DNA of 64,000 nucleotides. It comes from Steinernema hermaphroditum (Eukaryota; Nematoda; Chromadorea; Rhabditida; Steinernematidae). The stretch lies in assembly GCA_030435675.1 (NCBI GenBank), contig CM059623.1:12184092-12248091 (forward strand), in the 5' to 3' direction. How positions within the stretch are numbered: position 1 is the first letter of the stretch; every line of letters begins with the position of its first letter. A program made the translations under genes and the position numbers. Below are positions 44,151 through 55,407 of this stretch, piece by piece. Under the pieces are notes generated by a model, which was not told where the DNA came from, made no database searches, and worked only from the letters and a program-made list of their open reading frames with translations.

Positions 44151-44678
44151 CGTTTTTCTGCTGAGGTATCCAATTTCGATCGGGTTTTTTGGGATGTGCG
44201 TGAGCACGCAGGCTGTTCTACAACATTTAAATGAAATAGAAGTGACGGGTTATCGGCGATTATTCCCCGGAAATTATCCTCATTCTTCAGGATATTGTCA
44301 TAGGTACTCTTTTGGGGCGTGGTATGTTAACTTCTTCCTATGCTCTAGATGAATTAAGTGCCCGAATGACAGCAGGAGTAACGTGATATAACGAATAAAA
44401 CAACAAAACGCAAAAAATTCGCCAAAAAACACGTAGAAAGTAGTGGAACTCCGGGTGCGGCTATTTCTGTGACCGCGCCAAATCTGAGTCGGCCGAATGT
44501 ATTACATTTCCTGGCGGCGCACTGGGTCCTGGACGGAAAATAAACAACACCACCTTATTGCTTGATAAATTCTACATCTGGTAGTACCCTTGGTTTAGAG
44601 CCTATATTTGAAAATTTAGGGTAAATCGGCAGTTGAAACTTTATGTGGGGGGTGCGGCAATTTCTATGCTCGCCACTG
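44151..44678 (+). mobile_element. Deletion derivative of the foldback Tc1 element
   Basis: 44,151-44,252 matches 39,056-39,157 (inner end of the left arm plus spacer) and 44,253-44,678 matches 39,714-40,138 (right arm). The left terminus and most of the transposase are gone. The right end CGCCACTG is followed by TA. Confidence 0.85.
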
Positions 44679-44819
44679 TATTTCACCTTCTATCGGGAGC
44701 TATCGGGAGCCGCCGCTTTCAGCGCACCTTTTCGAAATAGAGTCCGGATTCAGGACTCAGAACGAAGGACCACGAAGTGACTGAAATAATTAAAAAATAT
44801 CCGGGCTCTCGGAATTTCA

Positions 44820-44870
44820 AGTTTTACGACTTTATTTCGTGAATCAAAGGCATTACGCCTTGCCGATGGC
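44820..44870 (+). repeat. Dispersed repeat family A fragment
   Basis: TTTACGACTTTATTTCGTGAATCAAAGGCATTACGCCTTGC matched in parts; ends just after the palindrome. Confidence 0.6.
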
Positions 44871-45400
44871 AGTTTATTACCACAGTTAAATTAGGTTTTT
44901 ACTCCCTGAACTCTAAGAGCTCTGGACACGTTTTAATCAGTCTCAATCGTCGTAAACACGTCCCCTGCCACTGATGAGACCCCGGAGAGAATGTCACACA
45001 CCTGAGGGGATCACTCTTTTTATGGCTACGCACGAAATCAAATAATTACACGAAAGACGGAGCGGGGCTCTTAACACGCCCTCGGTCCTACGCAATAACA
45101 CCACGACTCCGGAACCGCTCCAGGCTAGTCGTCCAGCTTCAGTCGGTCCTCTCCTTGAGGGACCTGCGTCCTGAGCTTCATCTTAGTGACGATGGGCCGC
45201 TCTTATATACTGCTTCCTGCACGCGCCGCAGGGTAGTTTTTATGTCTGGAATCAATCGATTTAGTGGAAGTCCCTCCTACCTGATCGATCAGCTGGTTGC
45301 CTATTGGACAGCTGATGCGGCAAGCTTTCCCGCAGTTCGTAGCTCCGCCCATCATCACTTCCGGCGCGTCCGCGGGTCCTATGAATCATCGCTTTATCGA
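44871..45400 (-). repeat. Possible solo LTR, minus orientation
   Basis: Reverse strand shows TATATAAGAG at about 45,216, GC-rich leader-like sequence after it, and AATAAAC near 44,872 as a polyadenylation-like signal: the order expected of an LTR. Ends and target duplication could not be fixed. The rest up to 46,059 shows no gene. Confidence 0.3.
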
Positions 45401-46059
45401 TTGCAAAGTTGCATTTTCGTTTCCTAAAATGAAACCATTTTTATTTGATTTCTAACACCTCTAAAAAGCTTTAAACTTGACCGTTTGACTCCGGGTTTTC
45501 TGTGTTCGTCATTGTCTGTTGTCCTCGCTTTCCATCTGTGATCCCGTTTGTCCGATTGATGCCTTTATATGGCATGTTCCGTTGTTGGTCGTAGTTTCGT
45601 TGTTTCTCGTCGTTTTCCGTGTTCGTAGCTGGTCTTCCTCTACCTAAATGATACTTCATTATTTTGTGTCGCTTTCCAACCCTTTCCGCGGTGTCTTCTC
45701 TGCTTTCTACAGCTTCTATAATTACTACATATTTATTACAGACATGTGTATTCTTACAGCCTTGACACCATGTATACTTCCAAACTGGAAGCATGAAGAA
45801 TACCATGAGCAAACGATGAGTGCTGACGGTCCTTTCGGCGAGATGAGATTCGGACGACCTTAAACCTCGACCGAACGAACGACATAACCCAACCCATCGC
45901 CACTGGCACAATGGGCCCTTCTGTTTTTGAGAAAACCCAACTGAATCCCTTTGTTATATCATTCATGTCACATCATTCAGCTCTATCAGTCAGCGCTGCC
46001 AGAAGCGAACACTTCGCATCTTGCAAGATAATGTTACTTTATTAATAGTCTGGGAAACG

Positions 46060-46765
46060 CTTAAGGATAGTAATCTCCATTTTCCAACTCTCCCACGCGA
46101 GGTGTGTACGGTTGCTTCTGCATTTTGTCCAGACGAATGTACGAAGATTCATGGGCACGAATCGCGTTCGAATCGCAATCTCCGTTATCCCAGTGGGCGA
46201 AGAAGCTCTGCTTTTTGTTGTCTCTAAAGTACAGCATGAGTTCTGCTGGCTGCTAGTCATCACACTTGAAGGTAAATTCCTGGCTGATGTCAAACACATT
46301 GGGCTTCCAAAGAAGCGGCGCTTCGGTCTCATCGTAGTGCAGCTTTATGTCAGATGAAGTTGATCTTGAAGCAGTTTTCATACACCGATTGATATCCTTC
46401 ACTGTTTTGGGCACAACGCCTCTCGATGGAAGCCATCTGAGTGGGCGACGCCTTGATATACTGAAAAGAAGGTAGAAGGTTACGGTAGGCAATTCACTCA
46501 GTTCAGTTACTCTTTCAGTGACGTTTCCATATCGCAATATCTCGTTGACTTCCTTGAGTTTCTTCGTCGTTCCATAGTATACGAGTTTGTCGTCCCTTGC
46601 CACGTGACCGAAGTAGATATCAACGTCTAAGAACCCAGTCAGATCGGCGAAGACGCATTTCGAAGTGTCGATCTTCAGTATCAACTCCAGGCCGGCTTTA
46701 CGGTATCTGCGATCCAGAGCGGCGACAGCCACAAATAGCAAAACGGAGACGATAAACAGCCTCAT
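46060..46765 (-). pseudogene. Broken secreted-protein gene, relative of the gene at 56,969
   Basis: Exon 1 (46765-46511) gives a signal peptide (MRLFIVSVLLFVAVAAL) and a mature start with KIDTSKCVFADLTG and GHVARDDKLVYY. A 50-bp GT..AG intron separates it from exon 2 (from 46,460): YIKASPTQMASIERRC, SVYENCF. The frame then breaks near 46,355, continues in another frame (DIKLHYDETEAPLLW), meets an in-frame TAG near 46,254, and stays coding-like to a TAA at 46,060 (YFRDNKKQSFFAHWDNG). One frameshift and one stop argue for a pseudogene, unless they are assembly errors. The layout matches the intact gene at 56,969-57,746. Confidence 0.6.
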
Positions 46766-47980
46766 GACAGCTCGAATGCACAAGAATAGAATGGCTCCAG
46801 CTTCAAACAATCAAGAAATGCGTCTAATGTATTCCGCCTTGGAGGAAACGCCCCTTCGAAGAGCGTTTTCTATGTGGGCCGTTAGCAAAATGTTGATGCC
46901 TTTCTATTTCGATTGGCATTCACTTCTTCCTAAAAATGTCACAGAGATAGAATGGTATCGTTTCTCTAAAAGCGTAGCCATCCTATGACGGACAGTAGCT
47001 CCTTACACACTGTCTAATGCAGCTACAAGTAGCCTTTAGAGAATAAATGAGCGTTTTTCCCGTTTTATCTCTTGGATCAAAGCCGCCTATTTCGGCACAA
47101 AAGAGAGAGAACACTCCCCAAGACGGTGCTGTTGTGCAGCGTGTCTCTGTTCCCAACATCAACCACAACGAGCGTGCACTGGTGACATTAGAACGTTCTT
47201 ACAATAGGCATCGAGGATTATGTCATAAATAAAAGGGCAAAATGTCATATACACGTGGTAGTAAAGTTCGACATTCTTAAAGTTCAACGCGCCTAAAAGA
47301 TAACCAATGAGGGAACGTGGCAAGTTACGAGAATTGAGTCTCTTTGCCTTTCAACATTCCGAATCACCGGCATTACGCTGTTTAGTACGGCCTGGCTGCT
47401 GTCGAGTAGCTGGCGACGCAAGCTTCCAAGTAGCCGGCATTGTGAAAAGCTGAAATCGCCGCCTTCCGCCTGATAGCTGCGCTGCATACATGGTGTCGCA
47501 AAAATGAGTATATCTCGCCGAAAAGTCAAATTTGCGCCAAAATTGGTTTACATATAACATGAAAATGGACATGGCGTCAAAAAAATGAAAAAAAATGTTC
47601 TTAGTCCAATTTTCGACCTCTTTATCTTATTCGGAGTGATTTCCTCTGATGCTTTCATTTACGGATAAGCACAGACGACGGTAAGATAGAGCTAAGAGAG
47701 TGTTATAAGAATAATCAAAACAGGAATCTTTTAGTTCAAAGTTGAGAGCCTTTGTGGATATCGGCTTGGAAACATACGTTCTCGGGAAACCTGCAATATG
47801 TCTCCATTACATGTTATATAACTTAACTATCTGGAACCATTGGAGTCAGCAGAACATGGTGATCCGACAAGGCCATTTTTGTGAAATTAGCTCATGTTAC
47901 GATACATGACGACCACAACGATAAGAGGCAAGGATCTACGTGATAGAAAGCAGCCACCGTCCATCAGACAATTATACCCT
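46766..47980. other. Non-coding stretch with family D repeat
   Basis: No gene seen. 47,595-47,885 is the inverted family D copy. Confidence 0.4.
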
Positions 47981-48212
47981 TGTCGGGGCCACGCCCCGCG
48001 CTCCCCCGCCTGCAGCCCGCTGGCTTCCCGCAGTGGCGTTCCCGCGGCGCCCTCAAGACCGACCGCCCTCCGTTTCTCCTCTCTGCTTTCCCCTATGTTC
48101 TGCTTCCAATTAGCCCTATAAAGTGTGTTACTTTAATACCTTGTGCAATAAGGGGGGGGTCACATCAAAACGGAGGAGAAGGACGAGTTCATGCCGTGCT
48201 TCGAGCTCGACA
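47981..48212 (+). repeat. 5' LTR
   Basis: Starts with a GGGGC-CAC-GCCCC hairpin directly after TGTC. CCTATAAAG (about 48,116) looks like the promoter TATA, and CAATAAG follows. Nearly identical to the 3' LTR; the last 13 bp differ at three positions. Confidence 0.93.
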
Positions 48213-49732
48213 GCTGGAGGCACCGCCGAGATCTGAAGGCTTGGTCCGATAGCTGAAGGCTTCTGCCGACAGCTGAAGAGTCAGCCGAACCTTTTTCTGT
48301 CCCATGGATAGAAAAGGTGAACTCGCAAACTCGTTCATTTCCCAATCTCCGAAGTCCAAAACCTGGGGGGAGAGCAAAAGAGAGAGTGGAGGAAGGCCGC
48401 GGTTGCTCCGAAAAGTCTGTCTGAAGCCAGGGCCCGGCCGACGACAGATTGCAGTTGCCAAGAGGTGCGATTCCCAACGGCTTCTGCTAGGACTGGTTGT
48501 GTTCGTCAACAGTTTTACTTTATCGACTGATCCGCAAACGTTCGACCTTGAAAGAACTTATTCTATCGGCTGTCACATTCACGAACCTATTACTACTTGT
48601 TTCCTGGGAACACCTTTCCGCTTTCTGCTGTCCTGGAAGCGCAGCATCGAGCAGCTAGAGAAGAGAAGGAGGCTTCGCACCCCAAAGGCATGACGAGTCG
48701 GGGTGCAAGCTCAATCGAGAAGAAGAACGACCATCAGAAACTCTCCCATCTCATCTCCGGAGACTTTCATCACCACCCACTGCGCACCTGTTGCGTATCG
48801 GACCCAAATGTTCTGAACCCCATTACGACAAACGAGTCGGGGGGAAGAAAGTAAGTCGCTCTACCAAAAACGTCCAATTCCTCATATGTTGTATTATTCT
48901 ATCTGATCAGTCATGTGTGTGCACACACCTAATGTATGCAATGAGCGCATATCGACAGCCCTGTATTTTGTTCCCATATTTCACTGCTGACCGAACGAGA
49001 TGAACGCCAGAAACCGTGCTTAGGCATACGGTAGCCGATCGACGCCTACGTGGACCACTATACGAAATTCGCCGAATTACGAGGATTTCGCAACAAGCCA
49101 GACAGTCATCACTCAGAGCTAATGACAGCTGCTGGACTCTGACGCAAACGACGGATCCGTGCCGACCGACGGGATTACGAAACGAAACCGGAAACGTGCA
49201 TTCAACAAGACAATTTCGCCCCAGGACGCAATCACGAGCACGATTGTGTAACGTGTGGCCAAGAAATCATCGGATCGCCGCCGCCAGACGCCGTTACGAA
49301 GACGATTTACGGTTGTAAACTCGCCGCCTGATGCAACTTCCGCCGCGAGCAGCCGGGACTGATTGACAGATGAGAGGGCGGAGCAGTGCCGGAGCCGATT
49401 GCCAGCCGGGTGGAAGCTTCATTTTTACTTCCACCTCGCGCCGTGAGCAGTCGTGTTTCTTCACTTTCTCCAGGTCCCAAGTCGATCATTTCAGTAATTA
49501 AACATCCCGTACGATTCCACTTAAGTCGACTAAGAAGTCACCGCCGCCGAAACTACCACCAACTTACGAAGAACCTGCACAAGAAACCAGAAGAGAGTCT
49601 CGCCCGAGAAGAAACTCTTTTCAGCAGCCCACTCGCTCGTCTCGAGCTCGACAGCGACCGCCTTCGCCAGCTGCGAAGCACCGTCGCTCCTCATCTCATC
49701 TCGACCTAGCTCCTCCGCGATTCCTCAAGCGA

Positions 49733-50633
49733 AACCCGTTTGCTCCGCAAAGCACACTAGCGAGGACTCCGGGTAAGAAGAAAGACGATTCGGCTCCGAA
49801 GAAGGCACCCAACGAGCCCATTCGCCACAGACACCAGCGAACCCATTCGCATCCCAGCGAACACTCCAGAGGACCCCACAAGAGCCTCTTGACCTCCAGG
49901 CTCAGAAGAAGCCATCGCAGCGACCTCCGTCACCGAAGCCTTCGAGAAACCCTTTCGCACCCCTCCGCGCGCTACTGCGGACACCCGAAAGGCCTACACA
50001 ATCGCCTCCGGATCCACCACAGCGAACTACACCGCAGGAGAGCTCACCGAAGAGAGCCGAAGAAGGTCTGCCCAGCCAGAAGAACACCGAGAAGAAATCG
50101 CCACTGCGACCTGCACCACCTCGACCGACGCCGATAATCGTCACACCGAAGACCACTCCCGAGTGTGTGAAACCCTCATTCACACCTCAGAAAGAAGAAA
50201 ACGTCCGTAAACTCATCGAACAAGCCGATCGCCTTGAGGAGCAGCACCGCCAGCTAACAAGTGCTTTCGACCGGGAATCCACATTCATCGAGGACCAGCT
50301 ACTACAAAACGGTGAGCAAATTTTGTTCGAGCTCCACCAAACCGTCCCAAAAGTTGCTGAGCCCTATTCCCAACCCCAGTCGACCCTCTCCAACTCAGGC
50401 TATTCACCCAACAATTCGTGTATTCCTATCTCTGGAGACGAGTCACCCTCCAGTCTACTCTCGACCCCGAAAAAGAGATCCTCATCCACTCTTTTTCAAA
50501 CTCTACAACCCCTTTTTGCGGTAGCATTCCCACGGACTGTGAAGTCCCACCCAAACTCTCCTTCGTCACTTCTGCCAACCCCCGCGCAGAGCACTCAGAT
50601 TGTATCCGACCCACTCCTGTCCCGACAGAGTGA
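49733..50633 (+). pseudogene. Proline-rich N-terminal Gag region with three repeats
   Basis: Reading in one plus frame from about 49,834 gives a Pro/Arg/Gln-rich stretch, then a coiled coil (VRKLIEQADRLEEQHRQL) and a Ser/Pro-rich linker. Three imperfect units starting NPFA and containing RTP begin at 49,733, 49,840 and 49,948. The first is out of frame by one base. Upstream 48,213-49,732 shows only partial frames that I could not assemble into an ORF. Confidence 0.55.
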
Positions 50634-51633
50634 CCTTCCCACTTCGCCACTCGAGGAACACCGAAATTCGACGAACAAGAGCCGATCGACATCACGGACC
50701 CATCACAAGACTCAGACCGTGCGAAGCGATTGGACGATCGCAACAAGAGGAAACTGACTATGGACCTCAAGGAGCTAAAAAGCGAAATGGAGAAATTGGG
50801 ACAAGTATTCGAGAAGAAAGTCTCCGAGGACGCCGCCCGTAATCTGGACCTTTATCCATCATTCATCGGATCGAAAGATGACAAAACCTTCCACGAATTC
50901 TACACGGAGTTCCTGAGAGTTGGTACAGCTCTGGGACACTCATATGAACGGATGGCAGTGATTCTGCCGCTGAAGCTCAAGAAACACGCGAAGGCCACAT
51001 ATGACATGCTGAAAAAAGAAGAGAAGAAGAGCTGGGCAACGCTCACCACCGCCTTGAAGAAAAAATTCCAGCCAGACGACGCCCGCGCCACCGAAGACTA
51101 CGCGAAGCTTCGTCAAGGACCGGAAGAGACCATCAGCGAATTCGCCAAGCGAATCCAGGCGACAGTGGAAGTTGCCTTCCACAGTGGAAAAAAGTACTCG
51201 GATGACAATCGAGACCTGCTGAAGAAGGACGCACTGATGCGGGGAGTGCACCCGTCGATCGCCCGACAACTCCAACGAAGAGAGCCCGGATCATGGGAAG
51301 AAGCATACGAGATAGCCGAGAAGGAAGAGCAACTTCCGAAGCCCCCACCCGAGGTGCACCTGAACGCCATCACAACTGAGTTGCGAGAAGCCTCAGAAAC
51401 CCTGAAAGAAGGAGTAGCGAACTTCGTCTCCGCCCAACAGGATCGAGGAAGAGACGAACGCAGAGGTCACTTCGATGAAGAAAATCGACGACGAGGAAGA
51501 GAGGATCGCCGCGTCCACTTTGAAGAGAGAGAACCGCGCCGCCGCGACTTTTCCCGGGCGCGAAGAGCCCAAACACCATTCTTCCGCGGAAACAGCCGTT
51601 CGAACGGACGCTTCGTCGACCGCAGACGAGAAG
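50634..51633 (+). pseudogene. Gag core of the LTR element
   Basis: Open frame with the retrotransposon Gag capsid fold signature: FHEFYTEFLRVGTALG, ILPLKLKKHAKATYDML, WATLTTALKKKFQP, ETISEFAKRIQATVE, GVHPSIARQLQRREPGSW. It ends in an Arg-rich nucleic-acid-binding tail; no CCHC knuckle is seen. The frame is open from 50,634 but has no ATG until 50,760. It is offset from the Pro-rich N-terminal frame, so an indel, intron or frameshift separates them. Confidence 0.75.
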
Positions 51634-52092
51634 AGCTATCGATTCGCGATCGATTTTCGTCGGGTCAACAAGATTACGGCCCCCGAAGTCTACCTACCGC
51701 TAATCAGCGATCTCATCGACTCTGTGGGCAGCAAGATATATTTCTCGACATTCGACTTTACTTCGGGATTTTGGCAGTTACCGCTAGCAGAAGAAGACGT
51801 CGAGAAGACCGCCTTCATCACATTCATGGGACTCTTTGAGTTCCTAAGGATGCCCTTCGGCCTGTGCGGAGCTCCTGCAACGTTCCAAAAGGCCATGCAA
51901 GAGATGAGAAGAGAAATCACTGCCGCTGCATTTATCTACCTCGATGACATAGTAATTGCCAGTAACACAGAAGAAGAACACGTCAAGGATGTCGACCAAT
52001 TCCTCAGCGTCGTCGAACGCTATGGCTTGAAGTTGAAGCTGGAAAAATGTCAGTTCGCGAGAGCAGAAGTGAAATACCTGGGACTCCTGTAC
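51634..52092 (+). pseudogene. Partial Ty3/gypsy reverse transcriptase
   Basis: In a frame different from Gag: YRFAIDFRRVNKITAPEVYL, STFDFTSGFWQLPL, FLRMPFGLCGAPATFQKAM, then the YLDD box (FIYLDDIVIAS) and LEKCQFARAEVKYLG. Catalytic Asp residues are present. The protein jumps to unrelated sequence just after KYLGLLYP. The N-terminus lacks the usual protease and RT finger start, so deletions flank both sides. Confidence 0.85.
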
Positions 52093-52374
52093 CCCGCTAT
52101 GATGCCCTCCCGAGCGAACCAACGTGCGAAGAAACCCTTGGCGCCGAAGGAGGATCTGAAACTCCGGCTCGCCATCATGGAGCACCATCTGGCGACGCTC
52201 ATTATTGATGTAGTCCATCTAGCCCCGGAGCTAGAAGACTATATTAATAAAAGAGCAGCCCGGAACCCTCACCAGGCCTTCATGGGGACCCGAACCGAGG
52301 CAGGAGAAGGACCATGGATCAGGAAGAGAGCGCTGGTTGACGCGACGCGGTATGTGATGCCCCCCCCCCCCCCC

Positions 52375-53069
52375 GCCTGCGGAATGCCGCAGGATGGATC
52401 TCGGCAATCTCCGAGGAGCTGCGCAAGTGGGCTGAAAATCCACCACTCAGCGCGGCGCGACGCCAGGAGCTCTACGAAGAGCTCGTGAAGACTGAAGGTT
52501 CGCCGATAGTCTTCGGCAGGAACGACCGAGAGGGCCTTCATTACCTCCACATCGTCCCAGAGAGGGCGACCGCACCGGAGCCGAACTACGAATTCGGTTA
52601 CGACGACGAGGACGACGACAGCGACGATTGGGAGCGGTTCCTCGAGGAGGCACGTCGGCGGTACGCCCGCCACGAAGCCCCGCGGCTAGGCTTCGATGCC
52701 TGGGCCGCGCAGAACGACGGCGCGCCCACCCGTCACCCGCTGGTTCGGGCACCTTCACCAAGACGATCGACGGCTCGCCCGCATCGACGCTCTTCACCTT
52801 CATCGTCTCGCCGCTCGACTCCCCGCATGGAATACCGCCCTGTGTCCCGACCGCACCGACGCTCTTCACCTCCATCGTCCCGCCGGTCGACGTCTCGATT
52901 GGAGCGCCCTTCGACTTCGCGCCGGGAACGCTCCTCGACTTCGCGCCGGGAGCGCCGGTCGAACTCCCCCGCCGACGGTCACTCCACGTCCCCGTCCACC
53001 GACTCCGAAGAGTTCTTTTCGGCGGCGGAGGAGAACTCTCTTCCCAAGCGCCGGGTCGGCGCTGAATGA
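52375..53069 (+). CDS. Ser/Arg-rich 3' ORF of the LTR element
   Basis: An open frame follows a run of 15 C (52,360-52,374): LRNAAGWISAISEELRKW, ARRQELYEELVKTEG, an acidic patch (DDEDDDSDDWE), then repeated RRSSPSSSRRST-like units to a TGA at 53,069. The frame upstream of the C-run (52,093-52,359) is offset, so the C-run length decides whether both are one protein. It does not resemble RNase H or integrase. It could be an accessory or RNA-binding protein of the element. Confidence 0.5.
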
Positions 53070-53079
53070 GGAGGGGGTG

Positions 53080-53310
53080 TGTCGGGGCTACGCCCCGCGC
53101 TCCCCCGCCTGCGGCCCGCTGGCTTCCCGCAGTGGCGTTCCCGCGGCGCCCTCAAGACCGGCCGCCCTCCGTTTCTCCTCTCTGCTTTCCCCTATGTTCT
53201 GCTTCCAATTAGCCCTATAAAGTGTGTTACTTTAATACCTTGTGCAATAAGGGGGGGCCACATCAAAACGGAGGAGAAGGACGAGTTCATGCCGTGCTTC
53301 GGACACGACA
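53080..53310 (+). repeat. 3' LTR
   Basis: 231 bp, starts TGTCGGGGC-TAC-GCCCC and ends CGACA, followed by CCCT of the target duplication. Preceded by a purine tract. Confidence 0.93.
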
Positions 53311-53332
53311 CCCTAGGCAATCCCTACATCAC

Positions 53333-53545
53333 TTCGCATTTCGCCATCTCGAGGTGTTAAAAAAATGACCATCGAGAAAGAATAGACCTCCAACATCAAG
53401 ATGAATGCAATGGACAACTCGCCAATCGTAGTGTAGAGTGGCAGTTAACTATATTGAACAACACGTCCATCGGTTGTGCCCTATGAATAAATATGGCGAA
53501 AATAGGCAACGTTTATCATTTGTAACATTTTCAATACAACAATTT
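53333..53545 (+). repeat. Dispersed repeat family C copy
   Basis: CATTTCGCCATCTCGAGGTG and the following 200 bp match 55,728-55,935. It lies directly 3' of the orphan MDIVP gene. Confidence 0.7.
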
Positions 53546-53562
53546 AATATTTCAACTAATTT

Positions 53563-54648
53563 TCAAATGAAGTAATACATACAGCATTCACACATTGCTA
53601 AAGCTTCTTCAACGGTCGCCAGCTGGATGTTTGTACGTTCCTGGTGTGGCACATAAATGAGAACGATCAAATAGTGCTGTCGCAGCTTTGGATGTTGAAG
53701 CTTGAAGAATCTGTGACTTCCAATAGGCATACGTTCTACTTGACTGTCCATACACTTTGACAGTTCTCTCACAGACTCGCGACTGATTTCGTTAACGACG
53801 AACTTCTTCAAAAACATCAGATTTTCGTTATTGGAAAAAAGGATTGTCTTGTCGGAAGGAATGTTCTCATCGAGGTCCATCCATTTCGCGATGAAATTCG
53901 TCGGCTCGCTTCCGATCCATTGTGAATAGGTGAGACGTTCGCTATGTGGACTCTTGAGAAAGTCGAATATCGCTTCCATCGTGCTTTCTGACCAACAGTT
54001 GCCATTATCGAGCCGCAACTCTTTCATGGAAGGGTTTCTGAAGAACTCGGGAATCAGGTCGTGGTAGTTGCTCAGCCGATAATCTCCAAAATCGCATTCG
54101 ATACAATGGCCAACACGTAGATACTTCTTGAACACCTTGAAATTGGAGATGTGGGCTTCAGAAATAGTGACGTGACTATCAGGTCTGTAGTCAGCATTGC
54201 TTCCAAAGAATACAATCCGCCGAAATGGGGAATAAACGAAGAGTTTCATCAGCTTCGAAAACGCGTCCTTGGACACCATGAATTTGCTCCTATAGGCATC
54301 CTGCTTATCGTCGTTATTCTCTTGGTCATTCTCGAGACGAAAGTTTTTTGGAATTTTTGGAAGAAAGTTTTCGAAAACATGGACAGTGAAGATGACTATG
54401 TGCGCAGCTTCATTCCAAAGAGACGCAAACTCCGACAGCGTGCCTTTCTCGCATGGACCGCCATGGACCATCTCTACTGTCGCGTAAAAATTGTCGGAGA
54501 TGTAAGCATGTACAAAGTAGTTCTTTTTTTTGGAGTACTGCTCGGCAAAATGCCCGACTGATCCGGAGAGTTCGGCGATGTTATAAACACGTGTACGGCG
54601 AAGTGTTGGGAAGAGGTGCTCGTAAAATGCAAGCGGCACAATGTCCAT
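53563..54648 (-). CDS. Orphan MDIVP-family protein, single exon
   Basis: 361 codons from an ATG giving MDIVPLAFYEHLF, chosen because the gene at 9,465 starts the same way; the open frame extends 42 codons further upstream. The body shows leucine-rich-repeat-like segments near the middle (MKELRLDNGNCW, FFRNPS) and ends with a Cys/Tyr-rich tail. No membrane helix. Orphan in known domain terms, plausibly an F-box-like or LRR-like family expanded in the lineage. No intron. Confidence 0.7.
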   Translation of the reverse strand: MDIVPLAFYEHLFPTLRRTRVYNIAELSGSVGHFAEQYSKKKNYFVHAYISDNFYATVEMVHGGPCEKGTLSEFASLWNEAAHIVIFTVHVFENFLPKIPKNFRLENDQENNDDKQDAYRSKFMVSKDAFSKLMKLFVYSPFRRIVFFGSNADYRPDSHVTISEAHISNFKVFKKYLRVGHCIECDFGDYRLSNYHDLIPEFFRNPSMKELRLDNGNCWSESTMEAIFDFLKSPHSERLTYSQWIGSEPTNFIAKWMDLDENIPSDKTILFSNNENLMFLKKFVVNEISRESVRELSKCMDSQVERMPIGSHRFFKLQHPKLRQHYLIVLIYVPHQERTNIQLATVEEALAMCECCMYYFI

Positions 54649-54919
54649 GGGATCTGAAGTAGCAAATGATATTCGCACAAATGATACTCCTTTCCACATG
54701 CTCTGCAGTGACATCATTGATGTCGGCGAGAAACGTTTGCCTTGCGATTCGATACGCTGTTGCTTTACATGCACACGTCACGAATGAGCGAAGGCGACGG
54801 TTATCACTGGCTTTGCTTGATAGGCGCTTTCGTCGGGTCGACCATTTAACCGGCTTCCTTTTGGCAGCTTGATACATTTCCAGTGAACTTCAAACAGGGG
54901 CCGTGGCTTTCACAACTTT

Positions 54920-54985
54920 GTATCATGAATGAAAGGAATTACGCCTTGCACGACATCAAATAATAAACAAACAGAGCCAACAGAG
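54920..54985 (+). repeat. Dispersed repeat family A fragment
   Basis: GAATGAAAGGAATTACGCCTTGC and CGACATCAAATAATAAAC match the family core with several changes. Confidence 0.55.
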
Positions 54986-55388
54986 CCAGCAGAGATCATT
55001 GCGCGATTATAAACACCGCAACACGAGTGAGACTGATAAGGTCCGTGCTTTTTCGCCATATAGGAGCTCTGGGATACTTTAACATTTACATAGAGGCTCG
55101 TATATTTAGATACAGGACATAACCCTAAGCTGAACTACTCTTGATAATCGCCGGTTTCCTGTTGCCAGCCTTTTTACTGCCATTGAGTCATTGCTTTTCC
55201 GTCCAAACACACATCGGTAATGCTCGAAAATGCCGCCACCACTTTCACTCTTCCGAAGCACGTGAACGTTTACGTGAACGCTCACTATTCAGCGCTCTTT
55301 GAGAACTTAGGGCCAAGTAGCCGTGCGGGTGGCAAGAAATCAGCCAGCGTAAACCGACATAAACACATGGAAGGTCTGGCATCCGGCC

Positions 55389-55407
55389 GGGGGGGGGGGG
55401 GGGGGGG
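55389..55407 (+). repeat. G19 homopolymer
   Basis: Nineteen consecutive G in non-coding sequence; the surrounding 54,986-55,727 holds no recognised gene. Confidence 0.9.

Larger units (their letters stand above)
47981..53310 (+). mobile_element. Ty3/gypsy-type LTR retrotransposon, internally deleted
   Basis: 232-bp and 231-bp LTRs (47,981-48,212; 53,080-53,310) differ at few sites, start TGTCG and end CGACA. CCCT flanks both sides (47,977-47,980 and 53,311-53,314) as a target duplication. A primer-binding-site candidate TGGAGGCACCGCCGAGAT starts at 48,215, and a purine tract GAGGAGGGGG ends at about 53,077. The interior has a long Gag region, a partial RT and a Ser/Arg-rich 3' ORF. Protease, most of RT palm/thumb end, RNase H and integrase are missing, so the copy depends on others. 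Confidence 0.93.

Noticed and set aside
45471..45911. 146-codon minus-strand ORF
   Set aside because: Low-complexity polar tail, no motif, overlapped by a plus-strand ORF; looks like chance openness.
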